Positions 11,385-23,654 are shown, counted from the stretch's first letter. The stretch: 32,314 nt of DNA from Rhizophagus sp. LPA8_4_AMF (GCA_021464525.1 JADRCO010000502.1:1-32314); one strand, 5' to 3'. Numbers and translations: made by a program. Notes: generated by a model not told the origin, from the sequence alone.

Positions 11385-11397
11385 TTATGGAATAATA

Positions 11398-13609
11398 ATG
11401 TTCGAAAACATAGAAATTGAAACGCCGAACTCGCAAGGCACATTTTCTTTCTTTGCACCACATTATAAGGATTTTAATAATGACGTAACTTTTGGTGAAG
11501 GAGACTCTTTTTTTGGTACATAGAACGGATTTTTTTTCGAAGCATTAATATGGTTTGTTATAATTTTATTAACTACCCGTTTCCTAAATTCCATAGGTTC
11601 TGCAATAAAGTTGACAAGTTCCGCAACCAGGGGACAATCCCTTTTTACACCGTCAAAGAATGTTCCATTCACTCCAATATTAAATGGAGTTAATGGTGTG
11701 CTATATCAATCAAATCTTGCCAATTCAAAGAAAGATAATGATGCTAAAATTATAGTTGAAAAACTTACTACTAAGAGTCCTTTGAAAGTACCAAAAAAAA
11801 TAAAATTTCTTGATTATAATCTCGACGTAAAAGCCGGTGCTAAAGAAAATGTGCCACCAGTTATAAAAATTGTGAAAAAAGCTGTAAACAAGGCAAATAT
11901 CAAACCTACTAATACTGCTAAGCAAGTAAAAAATTATCCTGGTCGTAAATCTCAAGGGATTCGGGTATGAATATTCGTATAATACCTAATCATATTCTTA
12001 TTCAAATAGTCAATACCTTTGTTATTCTTATTTTAAGAAACGGCAACCTATCAAAAAACCTGGCACCGTTTTGACAATTCCTAAACCCTTCAGATTTCAC
12101 ATGAGGAAGCGTTCTAATGCGATAAATAAATATTCACCAAAATCACCATTTATTTCATTGGCAGAGCGTATACAACAATTTTTGGAAAAAACTCCAGACA
12201 GATTCAAATCAAAGCTTGTGACAATGAAAGTGAGGGAACATGTCATTTCTGAGAGTTATAATTAAATTAAATTTAACTAAACTAAAAATTTAAATTTTAT
12301 AGTCTACATCGAATTATGTTAATTTTCCTACAAAGGCGAAGTCTCCATTCTTGCGCACTAAATTAAGGGCTGAAAGGATCAAGTAAACTTAATTAAATAA
12401 GGAGTTTTTCTGCATTTTATATGTTAAATATTTATAATAATTTCTATAGGATGACGAATAAGGAAAATGAAATTAATAATGATAAGGTGCAATCAAAACC
12501 GGTTGATTCAAGTGATATCAAATCTGGGCGCGTCAAGAAAACTAAACCGGAAATCACGATACCAGTATCTCCACATATAACAAAACCAAAACCACCTCAA
12601 CAAAAACCTCCATCACCACCTCGTATTATTAAAGCAAATCCAGTACCTCAGTTTAAGGAACCTTTCAAGCCTATTGTAGCACATCGAAAAATGGATCCTT
12701 TCAAATATTCACTTCCGGGAGAAGAAATTTCACAACATAAAGCAGATTTAAGAGAAGCGAAATTAAAGAAGGAAGCACAAGAGCAAGAAAAGGCGCGTAA
12801 ATTTAAGGCTCAACCACTTCCTAGTGGTTCGCCTGATGTAAGTTACTTAACAAAATATATTTACAGTAAAAAGAAATTTTCGTTCGTATATAATCAATTA
12901 TTTCTTATTATAGGCTTTGCCTCCTGCTTTTCCGTTACCTACTACTGTGACTAAACCATTTAATCTGAGGACTGATATAAGAGGAGAGAAATATCAACAG
13001 TCTCTTCGCGAAACAATTACTAAATTAAATAAACGAGAAAAGGAAGATTTATCATTTCGTGCAAAACCAGCACCTAATTTGTTACCTTATCGTCCAAAAA
13101 AATCAGATAAACCTATAACAGAAATTGTTGAATTTAACCTCCATACTGATGCACGTCTTGAAAAACGTAAGGCATATGATGAACAGAGAAACTTACGTGA
13201 ACAAGAAGAAAAGATACTAAAAGAACGAAAGCAAATAGAAGAGGAGGTACGATATATAAAATATTTTTATTTGAGACACGATGATCATAAGTAAATTCGA
13301 AATACATTCAAAAATTACAATCAGGCACGTAATAAACAACAAATTCGTCAATTGAGAACCGAATTAGTACACCATGCTCAACCGGTTAAAAAGTTTGCGC
13401 CCATCAAAATGGAATTTGCAAACAGAAAAGTAACCAAACCAGTTTCACCACTGATTGGGGAGAAAAGGCGTAAAAAATTACAAGCATTAAATGAATCCAA
13501 TATTCGTAATGCGATGTCGGAGAACGTTTCAACAGCAAAAATAGTTCCCCAATCCAAAAATAATAATAAGAAGCTACTAGAAAAGAATGCAAAAGAAAAT
13601 AATAACTAG
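11398..13609 (+). CDS. TPX2: TPX2 family spindle assembly factor
   Basis: Exons 11398-11515, 11597-11964, 12038-12229, 12303-12382, 12450-12837, 12914-13246 and 13325-13609 join in frame to 587 residues. TPX2 binds microtubules and activates Aurora A at the spindle, under control of Ran-GTP and importin. The N-terminus, TFSFFAPHYKDF (residues 15-26) and GDSFF (35-39), lines up with the Aurora-docking motif of human TPX2 (YSYDAPSDFINF ... DSWF). Later come repeated TPX2 modules: TIPKPFRFHMRKR, KARKFKAQPLP, VTKPFNLRTDIRGEKY, SFRAKPAPNLLPY and EFNLHTDARLEKRKAYDE. A long charged helix (residues about 460-510) follows, and the tail is basic. The start is the first ATG without an in-frame stop; an ATG 11 bases upstream hits TAA at once. 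Identification by these motifs is strong; Aurora binding is inferred. Confidence 0.88.
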
Positions 13610-13724
13610 TGGACAAATTAATATGCACTTGAAACAGATAAAGCAGATAAAAGTACAATTATTCATTTAAAAATAAAAATCAATTTTTTAATGTACTGTT
13701 TAAATAAATGTAACCTTAAACTTG

Positions 13725-13730
13725 CACGTG
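13725..13730. promoter_or_regulatory. CACGTG E-box in the TPX2-XPF gap
   Basis: A perfect CACGTG palindrome lies in the 171-base gap between the TPX2 stop and the XPF start, 50 bases before the XPF ATG. In fungi this hexamer is bound by bHLH factors of the Cbf1 type. Function here is inferred from position. Confidence 0.3.
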
Positions 13731-13780
13731 GCTTCAAATTTACGGAAAATGATCGACATAGAAATTATTTTGTTATTACC

Positions 13781-16700
13781 ATGTCTTCACAGAAAATTAG
13801 TTCCATTCCATCCATTCCAGCTGAAACCGACTTTTCTCCAGTAGGATCACCTCCCGAATCTCATTCTTCCTCTCTTTCTCAAGTATACTCTCATACAAAC
13901 TTATCTTCGCTTTCCTCAACTCAACTTTCATATCCGTGCACACTCCCACTAGAATTCCATCGTCACATTTTCGAAGAATTGTTATCTGAAGATGGTTTAC
14001 TTATATTAAGCCGTGGTTTGGGCTTACGTAGGATAATATGTGCACTACTGAAAATTTATTCTGATAAAGAATCTTTAGTAATATTACTGAATGCTAATGG
14101 ACACGAGTTAAACTTTATTAAAGAAGAACTTGCCGAATGTGGTGTCAAGAAACCTGGACTCCGCGTTGTTAATAATGAAACTAATTCTAAAGAAAGGTAA
14201 ATTCACGATAAGAGAATTGAGAAGGAGTAAATTTATTAAGATTAAAAGTGAAAGGATAGTAAAATTAATTTTAATAAGTAAAGGCTATGAAGAGAAGAAA
14301 ATTGGAAATAAGGATGGATTTAATGGAACGCAAATTTAAATATATTAATGTATCAGAGAAAAAAAAAGAGAGAAAATAAAAATGATAAAGAATAATAATT
14401 TAAAAAGTATTTATTTAATTTATTTGATTCGTATTTATAGATCAGAATTATACATTTCTGGTGGTATATTATCTATAACTTCAAGAATACTTATAATTGA
14501 TCTTTTACAAAAACGTATACCATCTTATCTAATTACTGGAATTTTAGTTATGCACGCTGAAAGGTATTGTATATTTTTCCTTTATAAATGGGGTGATACC
14601 TTTTTTGGTTATATCTTTGTTGGACAAGTTTTTTTCTTTATGTATAAATTTAACATCGGGTTGATAACATATGTACTTCTTTTGCTTTAGGGTGAATGAA
14701 ACTTCAACAGAAGCATTCATCTTAAGAATATTTAAGGAAGAGAATAAGGTCCTTCATGCATTTCATTCTTTTCTTATTACTCTAATATATATAATTTGTT
14801 TTTTAATATCGTTATGCTCCCTGTATTTTTTGTAGGAAGGATTTATTAAAGCATTTTCAGATTCTCCTGAGTCATTTATTTCATCAGGATTATCACCTTT
14901 ACAAACTACTCTTCAATTACTTCAATTACGTAAAGTTTTTTTATATCCGAGGTTTGTCTTGTATTTATGTTTAACAATTTATATTTACCTGTTCGATAAT
15001 TCTGTAATATTCTTCGTTGAATACATGATATTTTAAATTTTAAATTCAATTTACTTACTTGTATCACTCTCTTCAACAGATTTCATGTGATGATAAGGGA
15101 TTGCTTAGAACAGCGTAAAGCGGATGTAACAGAATTGTATCAACCTTTAAGCCCATCAATGAACGAAATTCAACAAGCTATTACCGAATGTATCGAAGCT
15201 TGTTTAAGTGAAATAAAAAAGGGGAATGGAAAATGGGTAAGTTATAAAATTTCCAGTATTTTTATTTTAACTGAAAGCTTGTGATTAATCTTTGTTATGG
15301 TTTATTATAAATTTTAGTTAAACGTTGATGATTTATCAGTAGAAAATTCATTTTTTAGATCATTCGATGTAATAATAAAACAACAATTAGAACCTGTTTG
15401 GCATCGTGTCAGCTCAAAAACTAAGTTGATAGTTAATGATTTAACTACTCTAAGAAAGTTACTTGAGTATGTATTTGATTAAGTTTTTTCGTTAATTTTT
15501 TTTTGGGGGTTCTTTTTTTTGAATCAACTTTTAATATTATAGGTACTTGGTTAGTTATGATTGCGTATCATTTAATAGTTTTTTAGAAACTATTATTACA
15601 AGTCAAACTCCCACTTCTGCTTTATCACAACAACAACAATCTCCTTGGTTATCTTTGGATGCTGGAAATACGATTTTTAGTGTAATTATATTCATAGATA
15701 TATTTTTTACAAAGTTTATGTTTGTTTATCGGGGTTTACTTTATTTAGGTTGCGAAAAGGCGTGTATTCGTTCGTACATCAACTACAAATCCTACAGATA
15801 ATACTCAAAAAAATTCTTATCCGACATCAATATTACCTCCGGGTATACAACCTGTATTAGAAGAACTTCCAAAATGGAATTTATTGGTAGAAATATTACA
15901 AGAGATCGAATCAGATATAACAAGTCACGCTACTGAAACTTCAAGAACTTCTTCCGAAGGAGAAGATTTAAGTCATTTAAACAATACTATATTGATAATG
16001 GTGGAAAATGAAAGGGAATGTTCACAACTAAGGGAGTATTTATCAACTATGCACATTGCTGAAAGACAAGGATTGGATAAAGGTAGTATTATGTTGGGGA
16101 GATTACTAAAAAATTATTTTAAATGGAAAAGTGGAATGAGTAAAGTGAGTAAAAATTTGTTTAACGAAAATGGTAAAGAAAGAAGTAAGGAAGTAAATAG
16201 TAACAGTGGTAAAGGTATGTTTAAATTTAATTAAATCTCTTTAAGAAAGCGAGTGCTTGAAACAAAATTTTATTTTTTTTTTTTTAAAAAAAAGATGAAC
16301 ACCCAAAAAAAGGAACGTTTCAACGTGGGCAACAACCACCTAATAAGAGAAGACGCGTACGTGGTGGATCAAGTACTGCCGCTTCTGCTATCCCTACGAG
16401 GAAATCTAAGGCTAAGCTTCTTGAGGAAGAAGCTCAAGAAATAGCGAATTTGTGATTATTGAAATTACATTTTTTTTTTTTTTAAAAAAAAAAAAGCTTA
16501 TTATTTTCTACTTCATTTGTAGTATAAATTCGAATCAAACTATATTACCTGAAGTATCAACAGCAGTTACTTTTTCTTCGATAACAAACGCTTCATCAAA
16601 TAATAGTTCATCAACTTCTTATTATGATGATGAATTTGATGTGGAAGCGTTTTCTACTTATTTTGGATTGTTGGACTTGAAAGATTTGATAATTATTAGA

Positions 16701-18334
16701 CCTATTAGCGGTGAAGATGATGATAGAGTATTACAGTCTATTAAACCCAAATATATTGTTATTTATCATCCTGATCAAGCTTTTGTTAGAAGAGTTGAAG
16801 TAAGTTTCTTTTAGTGAGAAGTTAAACTTAACAGTAATTAGATTTTATTTTATTCAAGGTTAAGATTATTATTTTTTGAATAATAGGTATATCGAACTTT
16901 ATATCCTGATTTACCATGTAAAGTGTTTTTTATGATGTATGAAAATTCTATCGAAGAGCAAAAATATTTAAGTGTGATACGTAAAGAAAAAGATGCTTTT
17001 GAAAAATTAATTAGAGAAAAAAGTGTAAATATATGATATATTTCGGTTTACGATTCCTTTTTGTCAAGGATTAGATGATGAATGATTTATGTTCTGTATT
17101 TATGATTATTATTTATTAGATCATGGCTATTCCTTTGGGAAGACCTTTAAGAATACTTAACAATCAATATGAATCTTCTAATACACGTGTAGCAGGTGGT
17201 AGAATTACACAACAAATTAAAGAACCAAAGGTAAATGATATTAACTTATATTTTGGATTATTATTAAACGACTTTTTAATCTTGTACATTTTTCTTGAAT
17301 ATATTGCGAACACGATTAGATTATAATAGATGTAAGAGAATTTCGTAGTTCATTACCATCATTATTACATCAATCAGGAATCGAAATATTGCCATGTACA
17401 TTAACGATTGGTGATTATATATTATCACCTAATTTATGTGTTGAACGTAAATCTATTTCTGATTTAATTGGAAGCTTTAATTCAGGAAGATTGTAAGTAT
17501 TTATATGATCTCTTTTAAAAATATGTGAGCGGTAAATTAACTATTTGTTTAGGTATACACAGTGTGAAGCTATGTCTATATATTATAAACAGCCTATCTT
17601 ATTAATTGAATTTGATAGAAATCAATCGTTTACATTACAGGTAATTGAATCATTTTTGATCTCTGTTCATACGTTTTGTTTTTATTGCTTATATACTTAT
17701 TGCGTTGCGCACGAATGTATAGTCTATAAATGAATTTAGACCGGACATAGGTATGAATGATATATCATCAAAATTAGTGTTATTAACAATAACATTTCCA
17801 AGACTTAAAATTATTTGGTCAAGTAATCCTATTGCTACCGTCGAAATATTTCAAGATCTTAAAGTAAATATATAATTAATATGCTTTTAATATATTAGTG
17901 AATCGTATATTTAATTTACTATTTTTTTTTTTTTTGTAGAAATTAGAAGAAGAGCCCAATTTAGAAACAGCTCAAATGATTGGATTAGATGATGGTGAAA
18001 TTGATGATAGTTTAATTACTAACAATGCGATTGAAAGTGACTATAACTTAATTCCACAGGTACATCCATATACTAAGATATAGTACCACTTAATATAATT
18101 ATGATATCTTAATTATCTTACATACCTTTTACCTTTGCTATTCTTATTTAATAGGAATTTTTAAGATCATTACCTGGAGTTACATCGAAAAATTATAAAT
18201 ATATAATGTCAAAAGTGGAAAATTTAAAGGAATTAAGCCATTTGTCTAAAAATGAATTACAAAACATGATTGGTAATGATAATGGAAGTAAATTATTCGA
18301 ATTTTTTAATAGAGATGTTAAAGAGGAGAAATAA
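13781..18334 (+). CDS. ERCC4: XPF/ERCC4 structure-specific repair endonuclease
   Basis: Seventeen exons (13781-14196, 14441-14563, 14691-14748, 14836-14951, 15080-15236, 15318-15466, 15543-15681, 15749-16214, 16295-16451, 16523-16799, 16887-17024, 17120-17230, 17320-17492, 17553-17640, 17723-17863, 17940-18059, 18155-18334) join in frame to 1002 residues. This is the catalytic subunit that, with ERCC1, cuts 5' of lesions in nucleotide excision repair and crosslink repair. The degenerate helicase half starts [20 protein letters not shown] (about residue 64), without a Walker A lysine motif. RRRVRG and the FGLLDLKDL block follow. The nuclease domain (about 770-850) has [16 protein letters not shown] and the catalytic ERKSISD (ERK-x3-D, about 811-817). 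A tandem HhH dimerisation domain ([13 protein letters not shown]) ends the protein. The donor after exon 3 (GTCCTT) is weak. An in-frame ATG at 13691 could add 30 residues; 13781 is preferred for its ACC context. Confidence 0.95.
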
Positions 18335-18715
18335 GAATAGTAAAGACAAAAGGAATAGGATAAATAAATAATAATTCATATGTCCTCCCTAAATTCTGTA
18401 TGAGCTTTTGCATTTTGCGAATTGAAATGACTTTTTTATTATATCATAATATCGAATTTTATGTATTGTGTGTATCAATGCTAAGATTTTGATTGTGAAA
18501 ATTGCATACTATTATTACTAATAACCATATTAATTAATTATGTACAAAGAAAAAGTATAAAAATAAATACTTTATTTTATAATTATTAAAAAAATTATTA
18601 ATCAGCGTTATTTCTAATATCATACTAACAGCAAATTAAACTCACCAATATCCAATATCCTATTTGCTTTTTTTTTTAAAGAAATGAATGAAATGATAGT
18701 TTTTAATTGTTACTT
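18335..18715. other. Short convergent 3' region between XPF and RCC1
   Basis: This 381-base gap separates two 3' ends that face each other. It is A/T-rich with AATAAA-like strings on both strands (for example near 18362 and 18558), suiting overlapping polyadenylation regions. I see no gene. Confidence 0.6.
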
Positions 18716-20812
18716 TTACTTATTAGTATCTACATCCATGGCATCTCCATCTGCTGCTACAATAAGGAACAACGCGTGCGCTGATCCGCAACTTATCCGA
18801 ACAATATCCTTGCCTTCCAATTCGCTTAAATCTGGCATCCGAAATGGTGATGTCACTTCCTCTTCCTTCCTATTTCCCAAGACGAAATAATCCCCAAATC
18901 CCCATGCATAAATTTTATTGACCGCATCAACGGCCATTGAAAAGTGATCTCCAGCTCCTATGGATTTTATTGAAGAGAGGCTTGGAATGACAGTCGGAGT
19001 TGATATTCTTGCTTTAGATCCCTTAGTCGGGAGAACGTTATTTCCTAAACCAAGTTGGCCATAATCCGATCGTCCAAAGCTGTAAATTTGTCCATTTTGC
19101 ATACGAGCAAGCGTATGATGTTCACCAGCAGCAAACTCTTCTACTTTTTGCCCGATTTTGTTAAGGAACGAATGCCTTTCAGGAGGGATAATAGCTAATT
19201 TTGATGTATCAAGACCACACTGTCCCATATTGTTAAAGCCAAAGACCCATACTTTTCCATTATCATCAATTGCAAAGTTATTATATGAACCAGCGTACAA
19301 TCGGACAATATGTTTTAATCCTAGGTTGAATGGTACAAGCGGTTTGAGCGATCTGCGTTCTGAAAGTTTTTTCCCAAGACGGTAGGCTTCGTTACTTCCC
19401 CATGCATATACATCTCCTTCTGTAGTAAGCGCCAAAGCATGATCAACGCCTGCTGCTATATCAACAATTGTTAAATTTTCGAATGAGGAATATCGTGTGA
19501 ATATTGGTTGCTCAATACGTTTATCATAAGAAAATCCAATAATTCCGTCTTTGCCCTAGTTTCAGGGAATTTTTTTTTAGTTTGCTAGTTAAATATGTTA
19601 TAATATGATGATAAAAATGGATGATGGAAATTTTGCAAACCTTGAAAGTACCCGTCGCATATAGATGACCTTGATCGGAGATAGCGAATGTAGCGTTGCC
19701 TCCACATACTACTTTTACAATGCTTACATTATCAAGACCTTCAGCATATGCGGGTTTTCCTTCATCAACTATATTATAATTTCCCGCTTCTAAAATTGCT
19801 TTCGCCTCTGCTGAGCTAGGAGTTTCAGTGAACCGACCAAGTGTACCTAAGTTTAATTAAATAAATAATTAATTATATAATTAAAGTATGACAAAGGTGT
19901 AACATTTAGTTGATTAAACTTACCATGATCATTAATCCCCCATGTTACAATTTTACCATCAACAGTAAGAGCAGCGTTATGAAGAGATCCTGCACTTATA
20001 TCGACAATTTTAAATTCCTCCAAAGTTTTAATATATTCTAATTTTTTTGAATTTTCTATTCCTTCCATACCACATTGAGAAAATTCATTTGAGCCAATAA
20101 CGTAAACTTGACAAATTTGTTGTGGGCGAGTAGGAATTGGTACAGTAAAAGTGTCACCTTTCCTACGTTTAGGTTTCAATAATTTATAATCTTCCTCTAC
20201 AGCACGTTTTCTCGATCTTCTTGAAGTACTGCCAGTTGACGACTCTGAAACTTCGGCAGAAAGCCCAGCAGTTGAACGTTTTTTAGATGATTTCATGGCA
20301 GGAATAATAGTAGTAGTAACTTGAGGTACAGTAGTTTCTTGTATGACGACCGAAGAAGCTACTTGAGATTCTTGAACAGTAACAGTATAAGGCTGATTTA
20401 AATCGGCGTTTCTTGAAGAAGTAGAACTTTCTGATGTAGTTGGATCTATTAGAACAAACTTAACCTTTTTAGAAGTTCGTCGTTCAATATTAGTACCACC
20501 TGCCGGTTGATTAGCAGGATTAACCACCGAAGTACTTTTACGTTTCCTTTTATGCGGAGTATTAGAAGCAGCAGTACTTCTTGCAGTTGTAACGTTACGT
20601 CTAGGACGGTCTGACTTAGAGGTAGCAGTCTTTTGAGGAGATTTTTTCCGACTGGCTTGACGAATAGGACGAGATGAGGTAGTTGATTTGACCGAAACAG
20701 CCGCAGTAGCATTAGTTGATGAAGCTTGATCAGTAACGGTGCGTCCTTTAATTCGATCAGAACGTCTGGTATCAGTAGTAGGTTCGGTAACTTGTTTGGC
20801 ACGTTTAACCAT
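18716..20812 (-). CDS. RCC1: RCC1 Ran guanine nucleotide exchange factor
   Basis: Minus-strand exons 19924-20812, 19641-19846 and 18716-19555 join in frame to 644 residues. RCC1 (Prp20/Pim1 in yeasts) sits on chromatin and loads GTP onto Ran, which sets nuclear transport direction and spindle assembly. A basic, Ser/Thr-rich disordered N-terminus of about 230 residues carries nuclear-signal-like KRKRK, SRRSRKRA and KPKRRK. The seven-bladed propeller follows, each blade ending in a G-x-N/G-x-x-x-x-G turn: GSNEFSQCG, WGINDHGTLG, TGTFKGKDG, WGSNEAYRLG, FGFNNMGQCG, FGRSDYGQLGLG and WGFGDYFVLG. Blade cores such as AAGVDHALALT and AAGEHHTLA are typical. The N-tail is much longer than the tail of human RCC1. 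The protein ends DAMDVDTNK. It lies tail to tail with XPF and close to TPX2, its pathway partner. Confidence 0.93.
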
Positions 20813-22464
20813 TATAATAGGAAATTTAAGAGGATGTAAAAAAGCTTATTTAAACTAATAAAAAAATGTAAATAAAATAGTTTATCAAATTGTAATAAAC
20901 AATAAGAGAAAAAAAAGGTTGATTTGTAAGGGAAAAAAATGGCAAAGTAAAAGAAAATAAATCGTACATAAAAAAAAAATATAAATTTTTCTTCAAAAAA
21001 AAAAAAATAAAATAAAAAAAATAAAATAAAATAAAAAATATGTATATTTTTTAAAGAAATTGATTTGATATTATAATTAAATTCAAAAATTGAAAAAAAT
21101 GAAGTACTTTGATGAAAGAAAAATGAAAAATGGATACTCGTTTTAAAAGAAGAAAAAAAAAAATATATATCAAAAAAAAGGGTAGAGTAAATAAAAATAT
21201 TCTTTTTGAATGATCAAAGGAAAAAAAATAATAAATTCAGTAGAAAAATATAAGAGAAAAAAATAGATTTTTACGAAAGATAATTTGTAAATAAAAACTT
21301 TGTTTTTTCACAATAATTTTTGGATAACGATATTAAAGTATGTGGTTCAAAGGAAAGGAAAAAATCGATCTTTTTATATGTTTGACTATCGGAAAATTTC
21401 AAGGGACATATTACACCCAATAGAAAAATATTGTATAAACAAGACGGGTAAAAAATTTTTTTTATTTAAAATATGTTCGCGCGATTATAGAATAAATTTT
21501 ATATGATTCAGAAGTATTTGTTTGGTAGGTTTTTTTTTCGGTTGAACCGAAAAAGAATTTTTTTTCTATGAATAACATTATTAATTAAAGACTAGTGACG
21601 TAAGCAAAATATTAAATATATTTAATATATTTGAATATAACAATAATAATAATAAATAATAAATCATTTAAACGCGCTTCAAATATATTTGATATATTGT
21701 AGGTATTCATATAATATAATTCCGCGGAAAGGGCGGAAATGAAATTATGAAGACCGCAAACAAATTTTGTTTTTTTTCTTCGTAAATCGTAATAATTCAA
21801 CGTGCTATATTGCAGAAAATTAAAAATTTCGCACGTGGTTTATTTATTATAAAGTATCTCTTGAAATGTTATGACAGAAAAAAAAAAAATCGCGTCGTTA
21901 AAAAAATTTTCCATATATGAAATTTTAACACTATAGCTAAAAATTCTTAATTCTTTATGTTTGCGTATCTCTAATTTTAAACCGGTTAAATCGTGGGAAA
22001 TCCGAATCAAATCAGATTGGCGAAACAGGATTACAGAATAATTAAATTATACTATAATAAACTAATAATTTTAAATTACCGTATGTTGTGGAATATTTAA
22101 CGGATTACAAGAAAAAAATATTCAGAAATTAAGAATGGTATCATTCTTAACTTACTATATTTGTTTAATATAAAAACTATTGGAAAATTGAACACCATTA
22201 TGTCTTGTGTTATCATTATAGATCATTATAGAGGCATATCAATAACAAATCCAACTCGATAATTTTATTTTGACGCATTCGCATTATTTGGTTCTCGAAC
22301 ACTATTCGTTAGGATATACATAGCTTACTCATCATTTTCATTATCTGTATTATTTGATCGGTGTAGATCAGGGAGTGTGATTTCCGTCTGTCATTTAAAT
22401 ATTTTCCTTTTTTTCTTTAAAAAAAAAAATAAAATACAGTAAAATAATAAATTCCTTTACAATC
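20813..22464. other. Divergent intergenic region, A-rich
   Basis: This region lies between the starts of RCC1 (minus) and the coiled-coil gene (plus). The part nearest RCC1 (20860-21260) is strongly A-rich with many A runs. Further on are the perfect palindrome TTCCGCGGAA at 21720-21729 and a CACGTG box at 21832-21837. Short open frames near 21300 have lysine/phenylalanine composition typical of random AT-rich DNA, and I do not call them genes. Confidence 0.55.
21720..21729. promoter_or_regulatory. GC-rich palindrome TTCCGCGGAA
   Basis: This is a perfect 10-base palindrome in strongly AT-rich DNA, followed by GGGCGGAAA. A CGG/CCG palindrome of this kind resembles targets of fungal zinc-cluster (Zn2Cys6) regulators. 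It may belong to the divergent promoters of RCC1 and the coiled-coil gene. The assignment is inferred. Confidence 0.25.
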
Positions 22465-23654
22465 ATGAAAGTTGCGTCACGTTTGGCAAAGGATTTTGCT
22501 ACACAACACAACTCTAGTGGGAAACTAAGCCAAAGTGTAAAAGACATTCTTTCAAAGATGACAGAAAAGACGCGAATTGGAAAGACAAAATCGCAACAAT
22601 CTATAGCTTCTAAAAATTGTATATGAAATTTTATTATTATTCTAACTTAATGAACAATTATTAGTTTAATTTTCATTTATTTTAGCTTCACATATCCGGT
22701 TACAAAGTCTCGAAAAACATAATATTGCCACAAAACCTGAGCTTGAGAAAGATAATAATATCAAAAGGTCATATCATATAGTGGCACTTATATGATCTTT
22801 TAAATTGACTTTATTCTCAATTTAGAGAATTAAATCATAGTGAGATCATGTCAGCTCTTGCAGGTATTTTTTTGATAAAATGTTTTATACTTTGTTTTAT
22901 TTAAAATTTCTAAAAACTTAATTCGTAGCAACTCTAAAAAAACGTGAAATTCAAATATCCAAATCAATCGACAAACTATTTGAATCAAGTATAGCAATCA
23001 ATACCGAAGTACTTTCCGTTTATCTAGAGAAGGAAGTTAATATTATGTTAGTAAATAGGATTTTATAGAGTGTAAAATTAAAAGTCTTACTTTAATTGTT
23101 TATTTAAACATCTAGAAATAAAATCGCTTATGAATATAAGAATAGAATGGATGAACACACAGATGAAAGACTTAATTGGTTAAGAAAACTCCAACTTGGA
23201 TTAGATAAATATCGAGTGAGTTTAAAATCAATAATTAAATGTATTAAAAACGTTTACCATTTTTAATTTATTTAAGTAGTTGACGGCATCTACATTGCTC
23301 GAAAATTTGGAAAAAAATCATTCTCAAAATTTGCGTACAAGAAAGGATTTCATGGAGGATATGGAACGAATACGTATGTCAAAAAATGTATCTAATTAGG
23401 GTGTTTTTTTTGTTAATGTTGAGATTTTATAGATTCTATTCATCAATCCGAAATAACCAAATTATATGAAGAAATTGATAAATCAACAGAGCACTTTCAT
23501 AAAATCATGTCTATTTCAGTAAAGGTTTTATATTTAAAATAGTTTTGGTTTCTAATGCATAATTGATATTCTAATTTTATTTTTTATTTTTTAGGAGACT
23601 CAAAGAAAATCATCATTTACTACTAGTCAGTTAAAATCCCTATTTGAATTGTAA
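22465..23654 (+). CDS. Coiled-coil protein of unknown function, 8 exons
   Basis: Exons 22465-22618, 22686-22767, 22826-22863, 22929-23046, 23116-23215, 23280-23373, 23433-23524 and 23595-23654 join in frame to 245 residues. I do not recognise the family. The first 60 residues are basic (LAKDFATQHNSSGKLSQSVK). From about residue 65 the chain is nearly all heptad-like helix (ATLKKREIQISKSIDKLFES, KLYEEIDKSTEHFHKIM), with charged and leucine/isoleucine positions alternating, and it ends LKSLFEL. There are no membrane segments, zinc motifs or catalytic motifs. Such a form suits a small structural or complex-subunit protein. The donor of exon 2 (GTCATA) is unusual, so the exon 2-3 join is the weakest point. 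The consistent frame through seven introns argues for a real gene. Confidence 0.65.

Larger units (their letters stand above)
9921..11397. other. Divergent promoter region between serine-rich gene and TPX2
   Basis: Both flanking genes read outward from this 1.5 kb gap, so it must hold both promoters. The first 400 bases are A-rich. The middle part (10440-10990) is less biased in composition but carries stops in all frames. Near the TPX2 side are the TTCGCG/GACGC dyad and an ACGCGT box listed separately. No gene is visible in it. Confidence 0.55.

Noticed and set aside
11725-11955. Minus-strand open frame inside TPX2 exon 2
   Set aside because: It lies opposite a clearly coding TPX2 exon and has a composition of Phe, Ile and Tyr typical of antisense to Lys/Asn codons.
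13691-13780. A 30-residue N-terminal extension of XPF from the ATG at 13691
   Set aside because: It is in frame but has a weak start context, unlike family N-termini, and contains the CACGTG box. The ATG at 13781 is a better start.
20880-21260. A-rich tract considered as a non-coding RNA or a retroposed poly(A) tail
   Set aside because: The A runs are many and broken, with no flanking duplication or structured part. They match the general A-rich gene-upstream DNA seen also at 9930-10280.
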